Shown piece by piece: positions 46,083 to 54,133 of a DNA stretch of 64,000 nt. The notes beneath the pieces were generated by a model, which was not told the DNA's origin, did not search any database, and saw nothing but the letters and a program-made list of their open reading frames with translations. The stretch comes from Prolixibacteraceae bacterium (GTDB lineage: Bacteria > Bacteroidota > Bacteroidia > Bacteroidales > Prolixibacteraceae). Location of the stretch: the NCBI GenBank assembly GCA_019720755.1, contig CP081303.1:3269501-3333500 (forward strand). Direction: 5' to 3'. Both the position numbers and the translations under genes were made by a program. Within the stretch, counting starts at the first letter, position 1. Every line of letters starts with the position of its first letter.

Positions 46083-47390
46083 TTGAACAGAAAAATATTG
46101 TCGTTGGCTATTCCCAACATTATAAGTAATATCACGGTACCTCTTTTATCGCTAGTAGACCTAGCTTTAATGGGCCATCTTGATTCTGATATATATATTG
46201 GAGCGATCTCATTGGGAGGGGTGTTGTTTAACTTTATCTATTGGGCATTCAATTTTCTACGAATGGGAACGAGTGGGCTTACTGGCCAAGCCTATGGAGC
46301 AAATGATCACAAACGAGTGAATCATCTGTTATATCAATCGCTGCTTGTCTCTTTAATGATTGCAGTTTCCCTAATCGTGTTACAAAGACCTATCGAATGG
46401 TTGAGTTTTAATTTGTTAGAGGGGAGTCAGGAGGTTAAGGATTCTGCGAGAATCTATTTTCAGATACGTATTTGGGCAGCTCCTGCCACTTTAGGACTGT
46501 ATGCGTTAAATGGCTGGCTCGTCGGAATGAAAAATGCAAAGATCTCTATGATCGTTGCGATTCTTGTCAATATTGTAAATATCGTTCTAAACTCTTTGTT
46601 TGTTCTTGTTTTGGGACTTACGTCTGATGGAGTTGCTCTTGCAACAGTAATTTCACAATATGTTGGACTTATTGTTACTGCTGTTTTAATCTATAGGAAC
46701 TTCAATGCATGGATTGGTTGGACTCATTTAAAATCTTATTTAGACCTGGGAGACTTAAAACGATTCTTTTCTTTAAATAAAGATATATTTATTAGAACTC
46801 TTTGTATTATAATTGTCTTTACTTTTTTTACTTCGAAGTCTGCTGGGGTGAACGATCAAGTGTTGGCTGCAAATACTCTACTTCTTCAGTTTATGATGTT
46901 TTTCTCTTTCTTTATGGATGGGTTTGCTTTTGCAGGGGAGTCTCTCTCTGCGAACTTATATGGTGCTAAGAAAGTTGAATCGTTTTACAAACTGTTAAAA
47001 CTTCTCTTTTTATGGGGAATTTGTTTATCTATCCTCTTCTCGCTTGTATATGGATTATTAGGGAAATCAATATTGTCTATATTAACAAATAATAATGAGG
47101 TAATTGGGGTTGCAAGTGATTATATTGGTTGGGTCGTATTGGTCCCAGTTCTTAGTTTTTCTGCCTATATTTGGGATGCAATCTATATTGGTGTGACTTC
47201 GTCAAAAGCGATGAAGGACACCATGTTAATGTCAACGCTATTGTTGTTTTTCCCTGTTTGGTATTTTTGTAAACCTTGGTTTGGTAATCATGCTTTGTGG
47301 TTTGCGATGATTTCTTTTATGTTTGGAAGAGGTTTATTTCAAACTATCTGGTCGAAGAAGGCTGTGTTTAGTAAGTTACGAACTTTATAA
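46083..47390 (+). CDS. MATE-family efflux transporter (TTG start)
   Basis: This is a 12-helix cation- or proton-coupled multidrug and toxin extrusion protein. The N-terminus LAIPNIISNITVPLLSLVDLALMGHL and FLRMGTSGLTGQAYGA match the DinF-like MATE branch. No ATG is available before residue 30, so translation must begin at a TTG: 46083 (giving MNRKILSLAIPNI, the usual family start) or 46074, two codons (9 nt) plus one earlier. It has 435 residues from 46083. The substrate is unknown. It may be co-transcribed with the DUF6155-like gene. Confidence 0.87.
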   Translation: MNRKILSLAIPNIISNITVPLLSLVDLALMGHLDSDIYIGAISLGGVLFNFIYWAFNFLRMGTSGLTGQAYGANDHKRVNHLLYQSLLVSLMIAVSLIVLQRPIEWLSFNLLEGSQEVKDSARIYFQIRIWAAPATLGLYALNGWLVGMKNAKISMIVAILVNIVNIVLNSLFVLVLGLTSDGVALATVISQYVGLIVTAVLIYRNFNAWIGWTHLKSYLDLGDLKRFFSLNKDIFIRTLCIIIVFTFFTSKSAGVNDQVLAANTLLLQFMMFFSFFMDGFAFAGESLSANLYGAKKVESFYKLLKLLFLWGICLSILFSLVYGLLGKSILSILTNNNEVIGVASDYIGWVVLVPVLSFSAYIWDAIYIGVTSSKAMKDTMLMSTLLLFFPVWYFCKPWFGNHALWFAMISFMFGRGLFQTIWSKKAVFSKLRTL

Positions 47391-47394
47391 ATAT

Positions 47395-47428
47395 AAAAAG
47401 AGGAGATGTTTAAGATCTCCTCTTTTTT
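47395..47428. terminator. Bidirectional terminator between MATE and nucleoside kinase genes
   Basis: A 13-bp perfect stem (47395-47407 with 47415-47427) with A- and T-rich ends separates two convergent genes. Confidence 0.85.
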
Positions 47429-47429
47429 G

Positions 47430-49088
47430 TTAATATTCAAAGCTACTGCCACCTAAGAACTCCCTTAATATGGACGTTGGTGGTATTTCAGAAGCATTAT
47501 AGCTTCTAAAGTAAGATATGAAGTTTAGAAGTCTTTTAGCCTCTGCATATTCTGGTTCTCTCTCTTTCACACTTTGTAATCGGTAAACCAAATAAGGTTT
47601 CAATACACTTAGTTCATATATTAGTGCCGAATTAAACATTATATCAGCCTCCTCTTGATACGGGAAAATATGTTTTTCTTCCCCATTTCTTACACTAGGC
47701 CATCGCTTAATGGTTTCAGAAGCATTGTAATTACGGAATTTACTATCCCTTACAATTCTACGAATTAAACGATTGTCTGTCGAAGGAATATAGTTGTGTT
47801 CATCTAATGATATTGGTGTGAGTGCAGAAATAAATATTTTAAAAATATGCTTCTGTTCGATGTCACTTACCAATTGTGGGTTCAGCGCATGTATTCCTTC
47901 TATGATTAAAATATCATGAGCTTCTAACTTCATCTTTTCAAGAGTCTTCACTCTTTCCCCTAGTGTGAAGTCAAAACGATGTTTTGTAATCTCCTCGCCA
48001 CTAAAAAGAGTATCAAGTTGATGGTTTAGGAATGCTTTATCGATAGCTTCAAATGCTTCGAAGTCATATTCCCCTTTTTCATCTAAAGGTGTTTCTACTC
48101 GGTTCACGAAGAAGTCATCTAGTGAAATCTGTTTGGGTGTACATCCAAGCACTGAAAGCTGTATTCCTAGTCTCTTGCTAAATGTAGTTTTTCCTGAACT
48201 AGAAGGACCTGCAATTAATACCATCTTGATCGAGTCACGAGATTGTACTATTTTATCTGCGATACGAGCAATCTCTTTTTCATGGAATGCCTCTGCAATT
48301 TTAATAAGATCTCTATCCCAGTTTCGGTATTTACAGTCATTAAGTTGAGATAGGTTTCTTGCATTAAGATTATTCGCCCAATTCTTATGATACCTAATTG
48401 TCTGAAATAATTTCTGTTGATTCTTTATTGGTTCTAACTCTCCATGGTTATTCTTAGTTGGTAGTCTTAGTATAAAACCATCGGAATAGAGTTCTATATC
48501 AAAAGATTTAAGATGGGAACTGTTTGGAACAAGGTGATTATAGAAAAAGTTATGGTGTCCATTGAACTCATTTAGAGGTGCATATAAGTTACCATATTCT
48601 TCGAAGAGTCTTTTTTTTGCATATAATTTCTCCTTTGAAAGAATTTTAGAACATTGCTCAATTGGATATAGGTGACGGTGGAATGGAATGGCTTCAAGTA
48701 CAAGTCGTTCCATTTCTCCTTTTAATATTTCATGATAATTTATAGGTAATGTATCAATATTATCCAACTTACAATAGTAACCTCCCGAAACAGAGTTTCT
48801 TATTGATAGCGTGTGGTCAGGAAAACAACGTAACGAAGCAACCCAAAGCATGAATGAAAGAGATTTAGCATACATCCTTCTACCTTCGGGATGATCGTAA
48901 CCAAAGAATGTAATTGTTTTGGGTTTGACTACAGTGTAGTCCAATGATTTACAACGGTTATTTACCATTGCTCCAAGAAGATCACTTTCGATCTTTATAT
49001 TTTGGTCTTCAGCAATCTCCTCTAATGTAATGCCTAGAGGGTATGTTTTATATACATCGGTGTTGGTGCAATAAATCGATATATTCAT
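47430..49088 (-). CDS. Nucleoside kinase (TGS-like N-terminus plus uridine kinase/PRK domain)
   Basis: A fused protein of 552 residues. The first 60 residues resemble a TGS/ubiquitin-like domain, and about 65-250 look like the threonyl-tRNA synthetase second additional domain-type region (SLSFMLWVASLRCFPDH..., FHRHLYPIEQCSKI). The C-terminal part is a uridine kinase/phosphoribulokinase fold with Walker A AGPSSSGKTT (293-302), SLDDFFVNR and LIIEGIHALNP. Bacteroidota and Clostridia share this arrangement. It probably phosphorylates uridine or a related nucleoside; the role of the N-terminal part is unknown. Confidence 0.87.
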   Translation of the reverse strand: MNISIYCTNTDVYKTYPLGITLEEIAEDQNIKIESDLLGAMVNNRCKSLDYTVVKPKTITFFGYDHPEGRRMYAKSLSFMLWVASLRCFPDHTLSIRNSVSGGYYCKLDNIDTLPINYHEILKGEMERLVLEAIPFHRHLYPIEQCSKILSKEKLYAKKRLFEEYGNLYAPLNEFNGHHNFFYNHLVPNSSHLKSFDIELYSDGFILRLPTKNNHGELEPIKNQQKLFQTIRYHKNWANNLNARNLSQLNDCKYRNWDRDLIKIAEAFHEKEIARIADKIVQSRDSIKMVLIAGPSSSGKTTFSKRLGIQLSVLGCTPKQISLDDFFVNRVETPLDEKGEYDFEAFEAIDKAFLNHQLDTLFSGEEITKHRFDFTLGERVKTLEKMKLEAHDILIIEGIHALNPQLVSDIEQKHIFKIFISALTPISLDEHNYIPSTDNRLIRRIVRDSKFRNYNASETIKRWPSVRNGEEKHIFPYQEEADIMFNSALIYELSVLKPYLVYRLQSVKEREPEYAEAKRLLNFISYFRSYNASEIPPTSILREFLGGSSFEY

Positions 49089-49205
49089 AGCCTACGGTTC
49101 TTTTTTAACTAAGATAAAATATATTGTGACTGTAAATTAGTTAAAAAATAGGCTAAAAGAAAGAATTGTAGAAGTATGTTTTTGTGTGGGTACTAAAATA
49201 GATAA

Positions 49206-49242
49206 CCAACACCGTAGAATAATGTATAGTCCACGGTGGTGG
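49206..49242 (-). terminator. Possible terminator after the Crp/Fnr regulator gene
   Basis: CCAACACCGT (49206-49215) and ACGGTGGTGG (49233-49242) form a 10-position stem with one mismatch; T-rich sequence follows on the minus strand. It lies just past the regulator's stop. Confidence 0.4.
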
Positions 49243-49250
49243 TTAAATTT

Positions 49251-49952
49251 TTAGCCAAGCATAGATATCTTTTCTAAAGCATTCACATCAGTTAGGCGTA
49301 TTTTACGTCCATCAATTGCGATTACTTTTTCATTTGCGAAAGTGGATAACGTTCGAATGGCATTTGAGGTTGTCATATTCGACAAATTAGCAATATCTTC
49401 TCTAGATAGATATACTTTTAAGGTTGTTTGATCGTTCTCAAAACCATATTTATCTCTTAAGAGAAGTAGACTTTCAGCTAACCTTCCACGAATATGTTTT
49501 TGGGTCAAACTAATCGTACGTTTATTGGAGAAACCTAGTTCTTGTGCAAGGTTCTGAAGCAAACGTAATGAGAAGTTATTGTTTTTGAGCAAAGTGTTAA
49601 ATAGAAAGTCTTCTGGGATACAGTGTACAATACTTTCTTCTAAAGCAACAGCAGATGAGATGTGATTTTCCCCAGCAAGCAATGATCTAAAGCCTACTAA
49701 GCCTCTAGATTTTACCATTCGGATAATCTGTTCTCGACCTCCTACGCCCTCTTTGTATATTTTTACTTTGCCCTCATGGAGGTAAACCATACCTGTAGGA
49801 GTGTCACCTTCTTTGTAGATTATTTCATTGCGACGACAGCGAATAACTTGACGTGCTTTCTCTAATTCTTTAAGTTCTTCAGGTGACAAAACTGTAAATA
49901 TGCTTTCTCTCTCTTCAAAGTGACCCTCTAAATCAAAATTTGAATTAAACAT
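49251..49952 (-). CDS. Crp/Fnr-family transcriptional regulator
   Basis: The cyclic-nucleotide-binding beta roll spans about residues 20-125 (EIIYKEGDTPTGMVYLHEGKVKIYKEG). A long helix follows, then a winged-helix DNA-binding domain at about 155-228 (LSREDIANLSNMTTSNAIRTLSTFANEKVI). The N-terminal cysteine cluster of FNR is absent, so an iron-sulphur oxygen sensor is unlikely. The effector is unknown. It has a nearby 26-nt palindrome about 95 nt upstream of the ATG. In Bacteroidota such regulators often respond to oxygen or redox state; whether it controls the cyd operon 8 kb away is only a possibility. Confidence 0.88.
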   Translation of the reverse strand: MFNSNFDLEGHFEERESIFTVLSPEELKELEKARQVIRCRRNEIIYKEGDTPTGMVYLHEGKVKIYKEGVGGREQIIRMVKSRGLVGFRSLLAGENHISSAVALEESIVHCIPEDFLFNTLLKNNNFSLRLLQNLAQELGFSNKRTISLTQKHIRGRLAESLLLLRDKYGFENDQTTLKVYLSREDIANLSNMTTSNAIRTLSTFANEKVIAIDGRKIRLTDVNALEKISMLG

Positions 49953-50047
49953 ACTCCACTCTGTTTATGTTATATAGCATCAAAGTTAATTAAATAATCC
50001 TGATACGAAATTATTTATGTGATCGAATATACAATAATTTTGAAAAT

Positions 50048-50073
50048 AAAAAGAGTTTAATTAAACTCTTTTT
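50048..50073. promoter_or_regulatory. Perfect 26-nt palindrome upstream of the Crp/Fnr gene
   Basis: AAAAAGAGTTTAA is followed directly by its exact reverse complement. It has the look of a hairpin terminator or a dimer-binding operator. It lies between the nadE terminator and the regulator gene, so a regulatory site is plausible, but the A/T-rich ends would also suit a terminator. Confidence 0.45.
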
Positions 50074-50103
50074 GCTTTCATCTGTTAACCTTTGCTTTAC
50101 TAC

Positions 50104-50137
50104 AATAAAAAAAGAGAGAAGTAGCTCTTCTCTCTTT
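50104..50137 (-). terminator. Rho-independent terminator after nadE
   Basis: AAAGAGAGAAG (50111-50121) pairs perfectly with CTTCTCTCTTT (50127-50137); on the minus strand a T run follows. Confidence 0.8.
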
Positions 50138-50163
50138 CTGTGCTTCATTTATATTGCTGATAT

Positions 50164-51813
50164 CTAGTTTCGATATTTAGCAACAATAGGCATTTTGCGA
50201 CCACCTCCAAAAGCTTTCGAGGATACTCTTATAATAGGAGGGCATTGAAAACGTTTATATTCATTGCGATCAACCATTCCAACAATACGTTCTACAACAT
50301 CTCTTGGATAGCCATGAGAAATTATTTGCTCATTTGACATTGATTTTTCAATGTATAGATAAAGAATACTATCTAGAAGATCATAGTCTGGTAGTGAATC
50401 GCTATCCTGTTGTCCTGGACGTAATTCTGCTGATGGTGGTTTCACAATAGTATTTACAGGTATTATCTCTTCATCTCTATTGATGTAGTGTGCGAGTTTA
50501 AATACGTCTGTCTTATACACATCGCCAAGAACTGAAAGTCCTCCATTCATGTCGCCGTACAATGTCCCATAACCTACAGCAGCTTCACTTTTATTAGAGG
50601 TATTCAATAAGATATTGCCAAACTTGTTAGATATTGCCATCATTAATGTACCTCTTATTCGAGCCTGAATATTCTCTTCTGTTACATCCTCTTCTAATCC
50701 TTTAAAAACGTCAGATAAACTTTTTTCATAGGCTAGTACTGGATCAACAATTGGTACAAGATCATACTGTATTCCTAGATTCTTTGCTAAATCCTCAGCG
50801 TCTTTTACAGAGTGATCAGATGAGTATTTAGAAGGCATAAGTAATACTCGAACATTTTCAGCACCTAGTGCTTCCACTGCAAGCACAACAGTTACAGCAG
50901 AGTCTATTCCTCCAGATAAACCTAAAGTGGCAGAAGAAAAACCAGATTTATTAAAATAGTCTTTAATTCCCGCGACAAGGGCATCATGAATTTTACCAAT
51001 ATTTCCTTTGAACGGTTGAATGGTAGGTTTACTTCTATTCTCAGTATCAACTACAGCAAAGTCTTCATTAAAATATGCCAATTCATTCTGGATAGATCCA
51101 TCAGGAAGAGCATAAACCGAACCTCCATCAAATAGTATTTCTGTTTGTGCTCCTACTTGGCTGACATAAATAAAAGGCAACTTATATTTGGATGCATGTT
51201 GTTGAATCGTTTTCTTCCTTTTAGTCTCTTTGTCATGAGAGAAAGGAGAGGCTGAAAGGTTAATTGCTATATCAGGGTTTAGTTTACTAAGCTCTTCCAT
51301 GGGAGAGACATTGTAAAGTTTCTTCTGTGCAAAATTATTGTCCGAACTTTGTTCATCCCAAATATCTTCGCATATAGTTATAGCAATCTTTTTACCATCG
51401 ATATTTACCAACCTAAACGTTTTGTTTGGTTCAAAGTGGCGATATTCATCAAAAATATCATAGGTTGGTAATAAGGTTTTGTGTATTGTATCGTATATTT
51501 TACCTTCTCGTAGTATAAATGCCGAGTTGTATAGTCTTTTCCCTTTATTCGTATTATTAATACTAGGTGCACCAACTATGACTGTGATATCGTGTGAGTA
51601 ATTACATATTTTGTCAATTGACTCCATACAGCTTAAAATGAAACGCTCTTTTTCTAAAAGGTCTTGAGGGTAGTATCCACATATGGCTAGCTCAGAAAAG
51701 ACTACTACATCAGCTCCTTTTTTCTTGGCTTTTTCAATATGCTGGATGATTTTCTCTGTGTTTTTTTCGAAATTCCCAACGTGGTAATTAAGTTGTGATA
51801 ATGCTATTTTCAT
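50164..51813 (-). CDS. nadE: Glutamine-dependent NAD+ synthase
   Basis: NadE amidates nicotinic acid adenine dinucleotide using glutamine as ammonia source. The N-terminal nitrilase-type glutaminase has the triad Glu41 (FSELAICGY), Lys112 (HKTLLPTYDIFDE) and Cys148 (ITICEDIWDE). The C-terminal synthetase has the ATP loop SGGIDS at 300-305 and the family's NTSNKSEAAVGYGTLYGDMNGG. At 549 residues it is the usual two-domain bacterial form. Its neighbours are an outer-membrane barrel gene (minus) and gldB (plus); nadE and gldB are also neighbours in some gliding Bacteroidota. Confidence 0.95.
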   Translation of the reverse strand: MKIALSQLNYHVGNFEKNTEKIIQHIEKAKKKGADVVVFSELAICGYYPQDLLEKERFILSCMESIDKICNYSHDITVIVGAPSINNTNKGKRLYNSAFILREGKIYDTIHKTLLPTYDIFDEYRHFEPNKTFRLVNIDGKKIAITICEDIWDEQSSDNNFAQKKLYNVSPMEELSKLNPDIAINLSASPFSHDKETKRKKTIQQHASKYKLPFIYVSQVGAQTEILFDGGSVYALPDGSIQNELAYFNEDFAVVDTENRSKPTIQPFKGNIGKIHDALVAGIKDYFNKSGFSSATLGLSGGIDSAVTVVLAVEALGAENVRVLLMPSKYSSDHSVKDAEDLAKNLGIQYDLVPIVDPVLAYEKSLSDVFKGLEEDVTEENIQARIRGTLMMAISNKFGNILLNTSNKSEAAVGYGTLYGDMNGGLSVLGDVYKTDVFKLAHYINRDEEIIPVNTIVKPPSAELRPGQQDSDSLPDYDLLDSILYLYIEKSMSNEQIISHGYPRDVVERIVGMVDRNEYKRFQCPPIIRVSSKAFGGGRKMPIVAKYRN

Positions 51814-51865
51814 CCTCGGTATCTATTATTTGAATTTTCGTTCTTCTCTCTTTATAATCACAAAT

Positions 51866-52528
51866 CTAAAATATAAAGGCTAAGTTTAGTCTGACATTTC
51901 GCAGTGAACTGTTTTTCATGAAAGAATCGTTGGTGCTTATATCTGTAAAACCATTCTGATATAAGACTCCAATATTAAGAGCATTTCTGCCTCCTAGGTC
52001 ATATTCCAGTCCACCTCCAACATTATACCCCATATTGAAGAATGATAGATTATCTTTTATGCTATCTCCTTTTAAAGCATCATCTTCTGTGGTGATACTA
52101 CTGCCAATATTAATCCAATTTGAGAGTCCAAATTGGGCATAAAAAACAGATCTGTGTGTTTGATTTGACCTTAACTTTATTGCCGCAGGGATCTCAATAA
52201 ATTTGTATCCAATTTTTACATCTTCTCCTGCTTTTATCGCAGTGTCATTGATTACTTTATCTTCGTTGTAAGTAACTTTGGATCCCATGGATGAAAGCAT
52301 TACTCCTGTAAGAAATGAATACCTCTTATCTGAGTCTAAGAAAATGTCGCTTTCGATTCCAAAGTTAAATCCAAACCTTGCTTTGGCATCTTCAATACTA
52401 TGATCGCTTGTTTTTATCCATCCTAGTTGCGGGGAAGCAACAAATGATAGACGAAACTTTTCCTGAGAGAAAAGCGAGGTAATGCATAAGAATGTAAATG
52501 TTGTTATTAGGGCTATTTTTTTTAACAT
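51866..52528 (-). CDS. Outer-membrane beta-barrel protein (PorT-like family)
   Basis: A predicted small porin-type barrel of 220 residues. The start at 52528 (MLKKIALITTFTFLCITSLFSQ) gives a proper signal peptide; ten further in-frame codons upstream are unlikely. Alternating polar/aromatic strands end in RNVRLNLAFIF, a typical C-terminal barrel strand. It resembles the PF13568 outer-membrane beta-barrel family, which includes PorT, but that family is broad and its function here is unknown. A minus-strand TACTTTTG at 52580-52587, about 52 nt upstream, may be its -7 element. nadE lies 52 nt downstream on the same strand. Confidence 0.8.
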   Translation of the reverse strand: MLKKIALITTFTFLCITSLFSQEKFRLSFVASPQLGWIKTSDHSIEDAKARFGFNFGIESDIFLDSDKRYSFLTGVMLSSMGSKVTYNEDKVINDTAIKAGEDVKIGYKFIEIPAAIKLRSNQTHRSVFYAQFGLSNWINIGSSITTEDDALKGDSIKDNLSFFNMGYNVGGGLEYDLGGRNALNIGVLYQNGFTDISTNDSFMKNSSLRNVRLNLAFIF

Positions 52529-52714
52529 AACTATATGTTTAATTGTTTTTACACACAAAAGTCATCATAATTGTAACTTCAAAAGTACTTTATTAGTTTT
52601 AAACTTTGTTTTTAATTTACAAAAAAAATAGTTATTTCATCGATACTATACTTATCATGATGATAAAATTGCCTTTTAATTCATTCTGTTTAATTAATTG
52701 AAATTATTGCTATT

Positions 52715-53716
52715 ATGTCTAGAATAATATGTTTTGTCTTTTTGATTGGAGTGCTTTTTTCCTGTAATTCTGACCATCGAAATGTTTCTGTAGAAAATAC
52801 TCAAACGATTGATAGTATTACACATCTTGAGGATGTCGTCACTCCAACATTAACAGATCCGGTTAAATCATTGTTTGGAGATATCCATAAGAATGAACAC
52901 AAAGCAGTGTTATTTTTTGCACAACAGGTGTTAGGAGTTGAGAATGAGAGAGTGAATGATCTTAATGTAATCCTTAGTGACTTTCTAAATGACTCGACTG
53001 TTCAAAAGGCATATATTGCAGTAGGTAAAATAAATCAGATCTCTCCTTTAGATGACTCTATCAAGAAATGTTTTCACTATTTTAATTATTATTTTCCTAA
53101 TTCTCCTCTGCCTCATATATATACTTTAGTGTCAGGGTTTAATAATTCTATTTTGTATAGTAAAGACGAACTTGGGGTTAGTTTAGAGATGTATCTTGGA
53201 AGTGATTGTCCTTATTATGATATGTTGGCAATCCCAAAGTATAAACATAAACTAATGATTCGTGAAAGAATCCCATTAGACATTATGGAGTTCTGGTTAA
53301 GAGTTCAGTATCCTATGTCAATTAAAAAGCGTAGACTAATAGATTATCTTATATATGAAGGCAAGATTTTGTATGCATTAACTTACATCTTTCCTGACAA
53401 AGACATTTTTTTTTCTATTGGTTATAATAAAGACCAATGGAGATGGTGTGAAACAAGTGAAGCTGCGATGTGGAACTATTTAGTCGATCAAAAAATGTTA
53501 TTTGACACGAATCAATTATTGGTGCGAAAAATGGTAGGGCCATCTCCTTTTACTAATTTCTTTACAACAAAATCCCCTGGACAATGTGGCCGATGGATTG
53601 GGTATCGCTTAATTGAGTCTTATATGAAAAAAAATCCAGGTGTAACCATCCAAAAATTGTTTGAAATGAAAGATTCTTCTAAAATCCTGAGTCATACAGG
53701 TTATGCTCCTTCTTGA
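52715..53716 (+). CDS. gldB: Gliding motility lipoprotein GldB-like
   Basis: A lipoprotein (Cys17 in LIGVLFSC) of 333 residues. The GldB family pattern is clear in the second half: LEMYLGSDCPYYDMLAIPKYK, the DQWRWCETSEAAMWNYLVDQKMLF region and PFTNFFTTKSPGQCGRWIGYRLIESYMKKNPGVT. GldB is needed for gliding in Flavobacterium johnsoniae and is linked to the GldKLMN/T9SS machinery, although homologues occur in non-gliding Bacteroidota. gldC, often next to gldB, is not present here. It is divergent from the nadE/barrel pair. Confidence 0.85.
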   Translation: MSRIICFVFLIGVLFSCNSDHRNVSVENTQTIDSITHLEDVVTPTLTDPVKSLFGDIHKNEHKAVLFFAQQVLGVENERVNDLNVILSDFLNDSTVQKAYIAVGKINQISPLDDSIKKCFHYFNYYFPNSPLPHIYTLVSGFNNSILYSKDELGVSLEMYLGSDCPYYDMLAIPKYKHKLMIRERIPLDIMEFWLRVQYPMSIKKRRLIDYLIYEGKILYALTYIFPDKDIFFSIGYNKDQWRWCETSEAAMWNYLVDQKMLFDTNQLLVRKMVGPSPFTNFFTTKSPGQCGRWIGYRLIESYMKKNPGVTIQKLFEMKDSSKILSHTGYAPS

Positions 53717-54133
53717 TTAACTTGTTAATATTCTATCTTCAAAAAGATAATTTTTTCTAATATATATATGTGAATTACTGTTAATAAACAATAAAATTAC
53801 GGTTTGTTTACTAAAAACACCATATTGAAATCTATTGTTTGTTAAGGTGTTGTTTATTAGTGATTTGTATTATTTTATCTCTTTGTGTGAAAGTTGTGTC
53901 ATAATGATTAAGATCATGTTTTCGTAATATTGTAAATTAGCATTACATGTTTGTTTGTCTATATTTGCATTTAATCATAATGAGTTGGTTAAAATTAAGA
54001 TTTGAATGAAACTTTATTGTTTTGTTTTGAATCATATTGTAAATATGAGCTCATTTTGATCTTTCTGACTATTGCAGTAGTGTAGAAAGTATTCCTTTTT
54101 TTTAGGATATAAGAAAATCAAATATGTAAATCT
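53717..54133. other. Non-coding leader before SusC/SusD pair 3
   Basis: About 415 bp without an ORF. A consensus -7 box TATATTTG is at 53960-53967, with TTAG at a 19-nt spacing as a weak -33 element. This would leave a leader of about 160 nt before susC. No ECF sigma/anti-sigma genes flank the pair. Confidence 0.45.
53937..53967 (+). promoter_or_regulatory. Candidate promoter for SusC/SusD pair 3
   Basis: TATATTTG (53960-53967) matches the Bacteroidota -7 consensus exactly. TTAG at 53937-53940 is a three-of-four match to the -33 TTTG with a 19-nt spacer. Confidence 0.5.
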
